Part shown: piece after piece, positions 34,535 through 44,506 of the stretch
Layout: every line of letters begins with the position of its first letter
Numbering within the stretch: the first letter of the stretch is position 1
Assembly: GCA_964520865.1 (NCBI GenBank)
Contig: CAZFOY010000017.1
Span: 1-58,032, forward strand
Reading direction: 5' to 3'
Length of the DNA: 58,032 nucleotides
From: CAVQCT01 sp964520865
Lineage (GTDB): Bacteria > Zixibacteria > MSB-5A5 > GN15 > FEB-12
Made by a program: the position numbers and the translations under genes
Notes under the pieces: model-generated
What the model was told of the DNA's origin: nothing
The model's input: only the letters and a program-made list of their open reading frames with translations
The model's database searches: none

Positions 34535-36415
34535 TTAGGGACAGCTCACCGGTTCGGGGCCGTCGTTGAACGAATAGTCCACAAGATAAATCAAATCGGC
34601 AATGTCGATCCCCCCGGATCCATCGACATCCGCTTCTTCCGGACAACCCGGCTCAGGACCGCCGTTAAACGAATAGTCGGCAAAGTAGATAAGATCGGAA
34701 ATATCAATTCCGGGCTCACCGCCCATGCCGTCGACATTCCCTCTAATACCAATGCAGCATTGATCGCAGGCATCGCCGATGCCGTCGCCATCCGTATCCG
34801 TCTGGTCGGGATTGTAAACCGACGGGCAGTTGTCGTTGCAGTAGACGCCATCGGTGTCCGGATCAGCGGAAGGTTCGACCAAAACGATAGTCTGATTAAT
34901 CGCAACTGCCGTGGTATCCGTAATCAGACCGGAAGGCCAGGTGACTTGAATCGAATCTACCTGAGATGCATCGCGCAACCCGAAATGGAGATCAAGCTGG
35001 TTCTCCGACAGCCAGCTGTTTTCGGTTCCCACTTCCCGTAACTGCCATGTCGGAACGCCGTCCAGCGAGGCCAGCAGTCTTGCCCTGGCTCCTACGGCGG
35101 TCCTGTTCGAACAGCTCCCCACCAGCTTCACATTGAGCCAGCCATAGCCGTTGCTATTGTCGTTGTGAAGGAGCATTCGCTTGTCGTCCAAACCGCAAAC
35201 GAACAGATCCATGTTGCCGTCGTTGTCGTAGTCCCCCGACGACGCTCCGGTGTGGCGGCCGCCGGTTCCCCGGAAATCTCCCGTCGTGATCGCGGTAAAG
35301 GTTCCATCCCCGTTGTTGTGATAGAAATCATTGCTCGGGTTCAGAGACGTGGGGCCGGCATTCGTCACAAAGCAGTCGAGATAACCATCGTTATCGAAAT
35401 CCTCCCAGACCTGGCTGAGCGATATATGTGCGTCGGTTACAAGCGGCCCGGTGGTAATCCGGGTGAACACCCCGCCGCCGTCGTTTCGATACAATCTGTT
35501 CGGCTTGAGGGTGAAGCTATTCGCGCCCCAGTCGGTGCAATACGCATCGAAATCCCCATCGTTATCGTAGTCGATCCAGTTCCAATGCTGACCATCGCCA
35601 AGATCAGTCGCAATCGGTGACGTTGTAATAAGAGTGAACCCGGCCCGACCTGTCTCCATCAGTTGATTTTGATAGAGTCGGTCGGGCAAACCGAGCGAAA
35701 CGTTCGCCGGGCCATCGCCAACGAACAGATCCATATCGCCATCCTGATCGTAGTCAGACCAGCTGGCCGAGGTATAAGGCAGGTTGACAGTGCTTACGAT
35801 ACCGGTGTCAATGCGCGTAAAGGTGTAATCCGGGGGACCGTCGTTGTGGTACAGTCGGCTCGGACGCGATCCGGCATATTGCATGAATCCGGCCGGAAGG
35901 GTGATGTAAAGATCGAGGTTGCCATCGTTGTCGTAGTCGGCCCAGGTCGGCGACCATCCTCCAGAAAGAGTCTGATCGAAATCGCCGGTTGTGATTTTCG
36001 TGAACATACCGCCGCCGTCGTTTCTGAACAACTTCCCTTTCTCGCCTGCTATGAAGCAGTCGAGATCTCCATCGTTGTCAAAGTCCGCCCACGATGTCCC
36101 GTACACATACACGGTATCCGTGCTCATGGGTGTTGTCACGCGTTCGAAATCCCCGCCTCCCAGGTTGTGGTAGAGAAAACTCCCGTTGTCGGCGCATACG
36201 AACAGATCCACCAGTCCGTCATTGTCATAATCAACCCAGGCACATCCGGTGAACAGATTAGGCGTCGAGTCGCTCACGACCGGATTGGATGGATCAGTGA
36301 TTTTTGTGAAGTTCTGGGCGCGAGCAGCGCTCGCAAAGCCGGCAAAAAAAACAAGGATCCAGATCATCGGTCTGGTCGCTGCCCGAACGGCTTTCGACAG
36401 TTTCGTCAATAGCAT
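34535..36415 (-). CDS. Secreted FG-GAP/ASPIC-UnbV protein with dockerin-like C-terminus
   Basis: 626 residues. The signal peptide ends at about residue 33 (ARA-QN). Many FG-GAP/VCBS repeats follow, each with a DYDNDGxxD calcium loop (about 45-420), as in integrin-like propellers. An ASPIC/UnbV domain is next (WLNVKLVGSCSNRTAVGARARL ... ITVTWPSG), then a thrombospondin type 3 calcium segment (DTDGVYCNDNCPSVYNPDQTD), and finally two dockerin-like EF-hand repeats (DISDLIYFADYSF and DIADLIYLVDYSF). The first supports extracellular adhesion or carbohydrate binding. The last pair is a hallmark of secreted proteins in Zixibacteria-like genomes. It is monocistronic. Confidence 0.88.
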   Translation of the reverse strand: MLLTKLSKAVRAATRPMIWILVFFAGFASAARAQNFTKITDPSNPVVSDSTPNLFTGCAWVDYDNDGLVDLFVCADNGSFLYHNLGGGDFERVTTPMSTDTVYVYGTSWADFDNDGDLDCFIAGEKGKLFRNDGGGMFTKITTGDFDQTLSGGWSPTWADYDNDGNLDLYITLPAGFMQYAGSRPSRLYHNDGPPDYTFTRIDTGIVSTVNLPYTSASWSDYDQDGDMDLFVGDGPANVSLGLPDRLYQNQLMETGRAGFTLITTSPIATDLGDGQHWNWIDYDNDGDFDAYCTDWGANSFTLKPNRLYRNDGGGVFTRITTGPLVTDAHISLSQVWEDFDNDGYLDCFVTNAGPTSLNPSNDFYHNNGDGTFTAITTGDFRGTGGRHTGASSGDYDNDGNMDLFVCGLDDKRMLLHNDNSNGYGWLNVKLVGSCSNRTAVGARARLLASLDGVPTWQLREVGTENSWLSENQLDLHFGLRDASQVDSIQVTWPSGLITDTTAVAINQTIVLVEPSADPDTDGVYCNDNCPSVYNPDQTDTDGDGIGDACDQCCIGIRGNVDGMGGEPGIDISDLIYFADYSFNGGPEPGCPEEADVDGSGGIDIADLIYLVDYSFNDGPEPVSCP

Positions 36416-36672
36416 GGAAACATCCCTCTTTCGAATCCGAAGCAGTTGTAGAATCCGGTTGTCGGACAGGTTCTTTTCTTCCCGAGGAAAGCCCGCGGAC
36501 TCCGTTTTGGTCTCTCAAGTCAATCGCTTTCCGACTTCAAGATAGACCATAACAGTATACTTTCCGAACGTGTGTGTGTTGAGGAGTTGAACAATGTAGG
36601 TGAGCGGTTCGATTGGGACGGCAAACGGTCGAGTTTAAGGGGCGAAGCGGAACGATCTTCTATTCCGGGCGG

Positions 36673-36701
36673 TTGTGTTATTTCGGATCCCCTGTTATAT
36701 T
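36673..36701 (+). promoter_or_regulatory. Promoter of the LytS/LytTR operon
   Basis: TTGTGT (36673-36678), 17 bases and TATATT (36696-36701) precede the kinase ATG by 24 bases, so the leader is very short and has no clear Shine-Dalgarno sequence. The rest of the 310-base divergent region (36416-36725) shows nothing else recognisable. Confidence 0.45.
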
Positions 36702-36725
36702 TGAGTTCGCGCACGAACTTTAATC

Positions 36726-37895
36726 ATGAGATGTGAACAATTGAATTCGCACGCATCCGAACCGAATACGACCCGAGTCCGCGGGCGCATATTCTGGCTG
36801 GTTCTCTTCTGGGCTCTGGTCGGGGCCGGCTACTCCACCTACTACTACGTGCGGGCCGCGGTTACCGATCAGGCAGCGGATCCATTGCTCTGGGCCGCCT
36901 CCGGCGCCCTGGGCTGGTCGTTCTGGGCGATCGCCACCGTGGCGATTCAGAGACTGGCGAAGAGATTCTCGTTCGAGAAACCGCACCGGTGGCGTAGTCT
37001 GCCGATTCACTTTGCCGCGAGCGTTGTCGCAACCCTTGTTCATGTCGTTTGGGCCACGCTTCTCGTTCGGCTGCCGTGGGTGCTGACAGGACGTGAAACG
37101 TTTCAAGCCTCGTACGGGCAGATCAACTGGGTTGATCAGACGCTCAGCCTTCGCGCTCCTATCGATATTATGGTTTACTGGGGAATCCTCATCGCGATTT
37201 TCTCTGTCAACTACTACCGCCGATATCTTGAACGAGACTTGCGCGCCACCCAGCTGGAGAAGCAACTGGTGGAAACCGAACTCGATGTTCTCAAGCTTCA
37301 CATTCAACCTCACTTTCTGTTCAACACGTTACACTCGATTGTTTCACTCATCCGGGATCGGGACAACGAGGGAGCGGCCAAGATGGCCGTCGGGCTGGGG
37401 GAGCTGCTTCGACGAGTGTTAAGCGAATCTGAGCGCTATGAATGTCCCCTGAAAGACGAGATTGAATTTCTCGAACGGTATATCGAAATCGAGCGGACCC
37501 GGTTTCAGGATCGGCTCAACGTTTCCATGAACATCGCCGGCGGGACGGAGGTCGCATATGTACCGGTCCTCCTGCTTCAGCCGATTGTTGAGAATGCGAT
37601 TCGTCATGGCCTTGCAGGGCGAACCGGTACCTGTCGCCTCGATATCTCTGCACGGCAAGACGGCAGGAACCTGGTAATCGACATCATCGACAGCGGTTCC
37701 GACAGTATTGATACTCCGACAAAACCTGGTTTGGGCATCGGCCTTGGCGTTACGCGACAGCGCATCCAGGCGATGTATGGTGCCGAAGGAAAGATCGATC
37801 TGGAGCAGTTGACCGATTCTCGCACCCGCGTGCGCGTAGTGCTCCCGTTTGCATCCTCCCCTCTCTTTGAAACAAAGGCTACTGAAGATGATTGA
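36726..37895 (+). CDS. LytS-type sensor histidine kinase
   Basis: 389 residues. Four N-terminal membrane helices (about 21-45, 53-76, 92-116, 145-165) are followed by a coiled linker. The His_kinase domain has the phospho-acceptor His196 in LHIQPHFLFNTLHS. An HATPase domain follows, with the N-box PIVENAIRHGL (about 283-293) and GLGIGLGVTRQR. This is the LytS/YehU class, which signals to LytTR regulators. No extracellular sensor domain is present, so it may sense a membrane or intramembrane signal. The stop overlaps the regulator start by eight bases. Confidence 0.9.
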   Translation: MRCEQLNSHASEPNTTRVRGRIFWLVLFWALVGAGYSTYYYVRAAVTDQAADPLLWAASGALGWSFWAIATVAIQRLAKRFSFEKPHRWRSLPIHFAASVVATLVHVVWATLLVRLPWVLTGRETFQASYGQINWVDQTLSLRAPIDIMVYWGILIAIFSVNYYRRYLERDLRATQLEKQLVETELDVLKLHIQPHFLFNTLHSIVSLIRDRDNEGAAKMAVGLGELLRRVLSESERYECPLKDEIEFLERYIEIERTRFQDRLNVSMNIAGGTEVAYVPVLLLQPIVENAIRHGLAGRTGTCRLDISARQDGRNLVIDIIDSGSDSIDTPTKPGLGIGLGVTRQRIQAMYGAEGKIDLEQLTDSRTRVRVVLPFASSPLFETKATEDD

Positions 37896-38700
37896 GTCGA
37901 TTAGTATCCTGATTGTCGATGATGAGGTTCTTGCACGCAAGTACCTCCGGTCCCTGCTGGCCGATGATCCCGATGTTCGGTTGCTCGCGGATTGCGCCGA
38001 TGGTCGGACTGCAATTGAAAGTATCAAACAACATCAACCCGATATCGTGTTTCTCGATATTCAAATGCCGGATCTCGACGGTTTCGAGGTTATCATGGCC
38101 CTCGATCCGACGTCAATGCCGGCAATAGTATTCGTCACCGCCTTCGATCGTTACGCCCTCAGGGCGTTCGAAGCTCACGCGATTGAGTATCTGCTGAAGC
38201 CGTTCGACCAAAAGCGGTTCGATAGAGCTCTTCGTCATGCTAAAGAGGAAGTCCGGAAACGTCGTGTGGGCAGCACTCTCACCAGGAAAATCGAGGCACT
38301 GCTCGTTCAATTCGCCAAACGGTCCGATAGCCAGGCCGGTCCGAGACCTGGAGAGGAAAGTACCGGAATGGAGCGGATTCCAATCAAAGCGGCGGGACGA
38401 TCTTATTTTGTCCGAACCAATGAAATCGACTGGATCGAATCAGCTGAACCGTATGCTGTCCTCCACGTCGGTGACAAAAAGCATTTGCTCCGTCAAACCC
38501 TGACCTGGCTGGAGCAACAACTGGATTCATCGAAGTTTTTTCGGATCCATCGCAGCGCCATAGTCAATCTGGATTGCATCAAGGAAGTGCACACCGGATG
38601 GCACCGAGGATCAATTGTCGTTCTTGAAAACGGCAAGCGGCTTCATTTGAGTCGTCGCCGGCGCAAAGGATTGGAAAGGATGCTCGGATACCGGATCTAA
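37888..38700 (+). CDS. LytTR-family response regulator
   Basis: 270 residues from the ATG that overlaps the kinase stop; an in-frame upstream extension lies inside the kinase gene and is unlikely. The receiver domain (1-120) has acidic pocket Asp11-Asp12 and phospho-acceptor Asp57 (FLDIQMPD). A linker leads to a LytTR DNA-binding domain (about 165-268) with the typical WIESAEPYAVLH, FFRIHRSAIVNLDCIKEV and LHLSRRRRKGLERML. Its targets are unknown. The neighbouring genes on both sides are secreted or signalling proteins. Confidence 0.92.
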   Translation: MIESISILIVDDEVLARKYLRSLLADDPDVRLLADCADGRTAIESIKQHQPDIVFLDIQMPDLDGFEVIMALDPTSMPAIVFVTAFDRYALRAFEAHAIEYLLKPFDQKRFDRALRHAKEEVRKRRVGSTLTRKIEALLVQFAKRSDSQAGPRPGEESTGMERIPIKAAGRSYFVRTNEIDWIESAEPYAVLHVGDKKHLLRQTLTWLEQQLDSSKFFRIHRSAIVNLDCIKEVHTGWHRGSIVVLENGKRLHLSRRRRKGLERMLGYRI

Positions 38701-39027
38701 TCGAGTTGAGCGATTTCGCCCCCTTCTACGACAGCAAGTATTAGCACCAGGGCTGCTGCCAGCAGCATAGGTGTCACGAATCTTGACTGAAGCAAGTGTT
38801 CAAAAAGCTGATCTCCATAGGCGTATATACGAAACCGGACGCTCAGTATTCCTGTATACTACGATACGATTCTTCTCTGATTGCTGGCCGTCGCTTGTCG
38901 GCGGAACCATAGCCCTCAACGTCTTTGTGTTAAGATTGAAACAAGCGGAGACAGAGGACCCAGCCTCATACATGTCCCGCGACACAAAGGCTGATTCTAC
39001 ATTCTGGTCGGATTCTGACCTCTTCCC
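38701..39027. other. Convergent intergenic region, no gene seen
   Basis: About 330 bases between the LytTR regulator (plus) and the kinase-TPR gene (minus). An open frame of 86 codons is present but lacks a ribosome-binding site and family features. I saw no strong terminator hairpin. Confidence 0.4.
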
Positions 39028-41619
39028 TTAGCCTTCGATCAACTTCTGGTTATTGCCTTCCGAATCCCATTCATCGAGCAATGCCTGCATGCGTGGCTGA
39101 CTCAAGATGGGGGCAAACCCGGGACAGATCTTCAGAAACCGGACGGAAGTCAAGGAGGGAACCGACAACAACGTCGACAACTCGTCTATTGCAAGATCGT
39201 ACTCACCCATCATTACATGCGATTCCGCTATCTCCGCAAGCACTGTCGTGCCATCTACCGAGTCACGGCTTATCGGCATCAGCTTGAGCGCTTTGCCGGC
39301 TTGCTCAAGTGCATCCTCGCGTCGACCGATACCGGCAAGCGCGCGGGCGGCGAAACAGTGATGGAACGCATCCTGTGAATTCTCCCGCGGTGCGCGATCA
39401 ATTAACTCACAGGCATCAGCATATGCCTTGAGGCTTTGGTCGGTTTTCCCGAAATATCTAAAGACATCCCCCGTCAAACAAAGAAACTCTATCATTCTCA
39501 ATTCCGGCCTGATGTGGACCTCCCTCTCGGTCGTCAGGTGCTTCAATGCAGCTTCATAATCGCCGTCGATACAGCTGAGCATGATATCGTGGTACCTCAA
39601 TTGCGGAAACGGATGACTGTAGTTCAGTGCATCATGCAACACCTGTTGGGCTTGTTTCGCCTCACCATTTCCGAGCAAACAGAGCCAGGACTTGTATAAG
39701 TACACCTCACCATAGTCCGGTGAAAGACCTATCGCAGTGTTGAAGCAGGAGTCTGCATCAGCATATTGCCGGCAGTAAATATAAGATACGCCCAATTGAT
39801 AGTGTACAAAAGATTCTCTCGGGTTAAGCAAGACCGCTTTTTTCAACGAAGTTATCGAATCCTGCCACTGTCCACCTCTACGCTGCGCGAACGCGATATC
39901 TGCGTGTATCCAGCTGTCATTGGGCTTCAGATTCAACGCTCGTGTATAGTGTTGTATCGCACAGCTAAAGTCTCGTTCGACGGAATAGTAGTAGCGGCCC
40001 AGAAACTGATGTGCTTCAGGCAAATTTGGGGATATTCGTAGCGCCTGGTCAATCATCGTGCGTGCGTTACGTGCGCACTCGGCAGTTCGATCATAATACG
40101 CATCCCACATGAGTGAGTGCAGGAGTCCCAACCACGCGTAGGCTTGCGCAAAACGGGGCTCCAAATCAATGGCTTTCTTCAGCAAAGATTCTACAGTGTT
40201 GTATTGGGCTCTTGAATCCGGTTGGTACACGCGGAACCATTCTTTGGCCTTCAAAAAAAACGTGTATGCTTCGGCATCGACTCTTGGTGGCCCGGGAGAA
40301 TCGCGATCTGTCGTCGCCGCGAACTGCACACCGAGAGATCTGACAACTTGCGTCGCTATTTTCGACTGAACATCGAAAATGTCGGAAAGCACCGCATCGT
40401 ATTGGTTGGCCCATACATGCGTATCATCGGACACCCTTATTAGCTGGGCAGAAATGCGAACCCGGTTGCTTCCATCCGCCTTGCTCCAACGAACCGTTCC
40501 TTCAAGGATGTAGCCTACTCCCAGCTCTCGTCCGATCAGTTTGAGCGATTTGGTGGTACCGGTATATTGGGCAGCGCTTGTTCGAGAGATAACACCCAGC
40601 TGCGGGGCTTTTGCCAGCTCGGTGAGGATCTCTTCACTAACTCCATCCGAAAAGTAGGCATCCTCAGGGGACCCCAGGTTTTGGAAGGGTATGACCGCGA
40701 TCATCACCCGGGTTGCCGTTGATTCCGCTGCTTTCGAATGAATCGAACCCAAATGCCTGAAGTCTGACGCCATCTCTGAAATAGTCTGATAGCGATCCTC
40801 CCGCGACTTACGAAGTCCTTTTAGTATGATGCGTTCAAGTTCTGGCGGGGCATCAGGATTGTACTGTACGAGGGGCTCGGGTACATCGTTCATGACTGCG
40901 TATAGTGTGGCAGCTTCTGTTTCACGTCTGAACGGCGAGTGTCCGGTAATGATCTCATAGAAGACCACACTTGCGCTAAAGATATCTGATCGCCCATCCA
41001 CCACCTTGCCTTCGAGTTGTTCCGGAGACATATAGCCGAGTGTTCCCATCACGGACCCTTCACGCGTAATCTGTGCGTCGCCCGCAACCGAGGCCAGACC
41101 GAAATCCACAAGTCGAGTGTTTCCTTGAGTGTCTATCAGGATATTTGACGGCTTTATATCTCTGTGCGTAATGCCCTGAAGGTGAGCTGCTTCCAAACCT
41201 TCGCAGATTTGCAGACTCAGCTCACATATCTCGGTGATAGATAGTCTATTGACATCGGTATAGTCCCTCAACGGCCGCCCTGCGATATACGCCATCGAGA
41301 AGTATGGCTGGCCGTTGAATTCCCCAACCTCATGGACCACCACGATATTCGGGTGATCCAACTTTGCCGCCGCTCGTGCCTCACGGATAAATCGATTGCG
41401 ACAATCCTCGTCCTGACACAGATGCGGTGCGAGGAATTTCAGTGCGACTCTCCGATTCAACTGAGTATCTTCGGCCAGGTAGACTTGACCCATCCCACCG
41501 GAGCCGATCTTCTCGACTATCCTATAGCGTGAAACCTTGGTGCCGTTAACTATAGCAACGAATGTCTGAGTCCGGTCATCATTTGATTCATCGGCCGACA
41601 TGGACATGCGTTCCTTCAT
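39028..41619 (-). CDS. Ser/Thr protein kinase with TolB-N-like and TPR domains
   Basis: 863 residues. The Hanks-type kinase domain (about 30-295) has the glycine loop GSGGMGQVY, catalytic HRDIKPSN, DFGLAS, and MSPEQLEGK. Next is a FlgO/TolB-N-like domain (VMIAVIPFQNLGSPEDAYFSDGVSEEILTELA ... HVWANQYDAVLSDIFDVQSKIA, about 305-445), then about seven TPR units (455-850). There is no membrane segment, so it is cytoplasmic. This architecture is common in Acidobacteria and FCB bacteria. ATGs at codons 1, 5 and 7 are possible; AAGGA before codon 5 leaves the exact start open. A promoter lies at 41812-41841. Confidence 0.9.
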   Translation of the reverse strand: MKERMSMSADESNDDRTQTFVAIVNGTKVSRYRIVEKIGSGGMGQVYLAEDTQLNRRVALKFLAPHLCQDEDCRNRFIREARAAAKLDHPNIVVVHEVGEFNGQPYFSMAYIAGRPLRDYTDVNRLSITEICELSLQICEGLEAAHLQGITHRDIKPSNILIDTQGNTRLVDFGLASVAGDAQITREGSVMGTLGYMSPEQLEGKVVDGRSDIFSASVVFYEIITGHSPFRRETEAATLYAVMNDVPEPLVQYNPDAPPELERIILKGLRKSREDRYQTISEMASDFRHLGSIHSKAAESTATRVMIAVIPFQNLGSPEDAYFSDGVSEEILTELAKAPQLGVISRTSAAQYTGTTKSLKLIGRELGVGYILEGTVRWSKADGSNRVRISAQLIRVSDDTHVWANQYDAVLSDIFDVQSKIATQVVRSLGVQFAATTDRDSPGPPRVDAEAYTFFLKAKEWFRVYQPDSRAQYNTVESLLKKAIDLEPRFAQAYAWLGLLHSLMWDAYYDRTAECARNARTMIDQALRISPNLPEAHQFLGRYYYSVERDFSCAIQHYTRALNLKPNDSWIHADIAFAQRRGGQWQDSITSLKKAVLLNPRESFVHYQLGVSYIYCRQYADADSCFNTAIGLSPDYGEVYLYKSWLCLLGNGEAKQAQQVLHDALNYSHPFPQLRYHDIMLSCIDGDYEAALKHLTTEREVHIRPELRMIEFLCLTGDVFRYFGKTDQSLKAYADACELIDRAPRENSQDAFHHCFAARALAGIGRREDALEQAGKALKLMPISRDSVDGTTVLAEIAESHVMMGEYDLAIDELSTLLSVPSLTSVRFLKICPGFAPILSQPRMQALLDEWDSEGNNQKLIEG

Positions 41620-41811
41620 CTGACAAGTGACGCCAAGATGTCGTTCCCTGATGCCTTTGTGGACTTATCCTGTTTCGAATGCTCTGCTTTGACCGTACTT
41701 TCGACCTCTCGTCGAATCAGTTACTCAACTAACAAGCCGGATCATTGGTCCTACGGTGGAGTTCTTAGAAGGGCATACCTTAATTAATCCCTACAGACAG
41801 CTTTGAATACA

Positions 41812-41841
41812 AATATAGCTAAAGCCCCTCTTTTTCGTCAA
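41812..41841 (-). promoter_or_regulatory. Promoter of the kinase-TPR gene
   Basis: On the minus strand TTGACG (41841-41836), 18 bases and TATATT (41817-41812) match the consensus at 5/6 each. The leader would be about 185 bases. The 337-base divergent region (41620-41956) is AT-rich and otherwise shows no gene. Confidence 0.5.
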
Positions 41842-41956
41842 GAAGAATTGATAACCTTATCTGTGTTTACCGTTCTGATATGATCGACCAAAGACTGTCC
41901 CTTCAACATTACTTTTGTTGCGAACAATGTTGGCGGGATGACGTAGAGATGAAAAC

Positions 41957-42919
41957 GTGAAGAGTTTGAGAAGCATATCGTTTATCAGGAATCAAGTGTT
42001 CTGGATTTACTGTGCAGTCTATCTGACCTGTTTCCTGATCTTGGGCGGTGAAGGCAGCTACAGCTTCGGGGAGGCGGTCGGAGTCATGGTGATATTCGCC
42101 CTGATCCTCCCATCTGCATCCTATTGGCTGTCGAAATCAGCGACACCGCTTGCCGATATAAAAGAGTCGACCCGACGCGAAATGGCCGCGGTGGTCTTTC
42201 TTTTGATTGTAATCGCCGGTTATCTGGCTGTCGGTCCGACAAAGATCAATGCCTTGCTGAACGTCACCGAATCGTCGCCAAAACTATCCGCTCTCCTGAC
42301 CCTTGTCCAGAGGCTTGGCGTGTTCGTAGTACTCCCTCTACTTTTCTTGAATAAGCGATTCGGTCTTTCCCTGCAGGATTTCGGATTGAACTGGAGCATC
42401 CGGACCTGGTTTCAAAAAAAACACGTGAGGATACTGATCATCCTATGCATAGCGATGATTGCCCTTCAATACTTCATCGGCCAGGCTACCGCCCCTGTCA
42501 GACAGGGTGAGTTTTCGTTTCGTCAACTCATCATCGGACTTCCGCTGACCTATGCCTGGCTGTTGCTCGAAGTCGGTCTGGTAGAGGAGTTCTTCTTCCG
42601 TGCGGTATTACAGTCAAGACTGGCGGCATACTTGAAATCCGATGTCAGTGGAGTGCTCATTGCATCGTTTCTTTTTGGATTGGCCCACGCGCCCGGACTG
42701 ATACTACGGGGAGGCGGGGCCAACTCACCGGTCGGCTCAGATCCCTCGGTCTTGTTTGCCATCTGCTTTTCGGTCGTCGTTTTGTCGGCGGCCGGTCTGT
42801 TTCTTGGTGTCGTTTGGGCCCGTACCCGCAATCTACTTCTGGTCGTAATGATTCACTCTGCCGTAGACCTGCTGCCGAAAGTGGGTGAGATCGTGCATGT
42901 CTGGGGAATACATCAATAG
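41957..42919 (+). CDS. CPBP family intramembrane metalloprotease (CAAX/Abi type)
   Basis: 320 residues with about eight membrane helices. The catalytic motifs are EEFFFR at 210-215 (EExxxR), then FGLAHAPG with the second His, and VMIHSAVDL near the C-terminus. Eukaryotic relatives cleave prenylated proteins; bacterial ones act in peptide maturation, immunity or unknown roles. The start is GTG, because the nearby ATG meets a stop after three codons. It converges on the NapH-like gene with seven bases between stops. Without a peptide gene nearby, the substrate is unknown. Confidence 0.87.
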   Translation: MKSLRSISFIRNQVFWIYCAVYLTCFLILGGEGSYSFGEAVGVMVIFALILPSASYWLSKSATPLADIKESTRREMAAVVFLLIVIAGYLAVGPTKINALLNVTESSPKLSALLTLVQRLGVFVVLPLLFLNKRFGLSLQDFGLNWSIRTWFQKKHVRILIILCIAMIALQYFIGQATAPVRQGEFSFRQLIIGLPLTYAWLLLEVGLVEEFFFRAVLQSRLAAYLKSDVSGVLIASFLFGLAHAPGLILRGGGANSPVGSDPSVLFAICFSVVVLSAAGLFLGVVWARTRNLLLVVMIHSAVDLLPKVGEIVHVWGIHQ

Positions 42920-42926
42920 CGCTAAT

Positions 42927-44144
42927 CTACAGCCCGTTCCGCCGATTCTTGAGAGTCTCACGTTTGGTCTGCAAGGTTCGCAGAGCAACGGAGTAGTCGC
43001 CCGTTTTCTTTCGCGATGATGTCAGGGATATCGCGTCGGTCGGACAAGACTCCACGCATACTCCGCAACCGAAACAGTCGGGCACAACGCGATCCTGCTT
43101 GAGGATTGCATCCATCACGGTCGATGGACAGGCCGAGTTACAGACCTGACACGCATCACATTTGCTGTAGTCAACTTTGATTCTGAAGATCGCGACTTTC
43201 TCAAACAACCACGAAACGAGACCAAAGGGACAGGCAAAATGACACCAGGGGCGATAGACAACGAGTGACGCGAGAAGGACAACCGCCAGAAAGGCCGACC
43301 CTGCAATGCCCAGAACAAGCGGATTGTATATCCTGAACGGGTCGATAGGGCCGACGATGTCAAACGACCAGATGAGGCCGACCACGACGGAGGCGAGAAA
43401 GAACAGAGCACGAATGCTGTTCGATATCCAGAACTTCGGCTTGAACTGCCTGATCGCTCCCTTGCGATCCGGCTTGTTACGTCCGAAGCGGAAGAGGATG
43501 TCCTGAAGAGTCCCGAACTGGCAACCCCACGAGCAAATCAACTTGGTAGAGAGTACGACGGTGAGGAGAAACAGCCCGAGCGCTATGATGCGCGGCCAGA
43601 AAACCGTCTGATGGGCAGTCAGAAGAAAGACTGCATCCTTGACCGTTCCCATCGGAGACGGATCGGACCCGAGGAATATTCCGAATACTGCGACAGCGAT
43701 GAGATAGGCGAACCGACGGCGGCCCGGCGTCAGCTTCTTCTTCGCTATCAACACGACCGGAATCGGCAGGAATACGCCCCACAGGATAAACTTCAGGAAG
43801 ATCTTCACCCAGTTCTTACTCTGATGTTCCGAATAGGCAATGAGTCCCTTCGTGATCTTCGCTTCGGCCTGCTTTGACGTAAGATTCAAAGCGGCCAAGT
43901 CCGTGATCTCCGCTTTCGCAGAGTCGATCGAAAATGACTTCAACACAACAGCGAGCGGAATCTGATTCTGCCGCGCTATGTCTGCTATCTTAACGGACTC
44001 CGATGAAACATGTACCACCGGAAGAACCACTTTCTCCGATTTGAATCCCCACCATCGTGTGGACAGGATCGACAATCCGATCACTGCCACCAGCAATGCA
44101 ACGGTTGACCAAACTTTGTTCTTCTTCACCTTCGCTTCTCTCAC
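42927..44144 (-). CDS. NapH/NosR-like membrane ferredoxin
   Basis: 405 residues. The N-terminal membrane helix is followed by a roughly 80-residue helical extracytoplasmic segment, then four more helices carrying CSWGCQFG and CHFACPFG, the motifs of NapH/NosR/YccM proteins. The C-terminal domain has two [4Fe-4S] cluster motifs, CDACQVCNSACP and CFGCGVCVESCP. It probably carries electrons between quinol or cytoplasmic donors and an unidentified acceptor. The GTG at 44144 overlaps a GGAGG, so the GTG at 44129 may be the real start. It lies downstream of, and may read through from, the decayed ABC operon. Confidence 0.82.
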   Translation of the reverse strand: MREAKVKKNKVWSTVALLVAVIGLSILSTRWWGFKSEKVVLPVVHVSSESVKIADIARQNQIPLAVVLKSFSIDSAKAEITDLAALNLTSKQAEAKITKGLIAYSEHQSKNWVKIFLKFILWGVFLPIPVVLIAKKKLTPGRRRFAYLIAVAVFGIFLGSDPSPMGTVKDAVFLLTAHQTVFWPRIIALGLFLLTVVLSTKLICSWGCQFGTLQDILFRFGRNKPDRKGAIRQFKPKFWISNSIRALFFLASVVVGLIWSFDIVGPIDPFRIYNPLVLGIAGSAFLAVVLLASLVVYRPWCHFACPFGLVSWLFEKVAIFRIKVDYSKCDACQVCNSACPSTVMDAILKQDRVVPDCFGCGVCVESCPTDAISLTSSRKKTGDYSVALRTLQTKRETLKNRRNGL

Positions 44145-44260
44145 CTCCGGTATCGCTACCGGGCCTGTTTTCCTTCCTCAATGTTGCGAAAGCCCGATTC
44201 ATTGTCGAGCACAATTTCCTGTCAACCGGATAATTCTGAGTCCGGTCGCAAGAAGCGATT

Positions 44261-44416
44261 TCATTGTTGATTGAGGCGAAACTTGAAGAGAAACGATTCC
44301 GCACCGTTGGGTCGAAGCAGACCATGCATCCCTGCCGGAATAGTAAGCGTTACGTCTTTAAGCGCCTGCACTCCGTTGAAATAGGTCCTGGATACGTTTT
44401 GAATCTGCAACTCCAT
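44261..44416 (-). pseudogene. Truncated ABC transporter ATP-binding protein
   Basis: 51 residues that match the start of an ABC ATPase: MELQIQNVSRTYFNGVQALKDVTL, then HGLLRPNGA, the first half of Walker A with Gly changed to Arg. After PNGA the expected GKST is replaced by unrelated residues and a stop, so no ATP could be bound. GAGGG lies before the ATG. It follows the HTH regulator gene on the same strand, the position of the ATPase gene in intact operons of this kind. The rest of the ATPase and any permease are missing from the 116 bases before the NapH-like gene. It is a deletion remnant. Confidence 0.7.
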
Positions 44417-44506
44417 AGCTATACCCTCGCTGACCTTCGGCAATTGGGTTGGAGAAAGGGGCGATGGATCAGCGCGACCGACCGGAGAATGCGTCGCGTG
44501 TCACTG

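Noticed and set aside
38771..39031. Small gene of 86 codons after the LytTR regulator
   Set aside because: No ribosome-binding site, no family resemblance, and it overlaps the end of the kinase-TPR gene.
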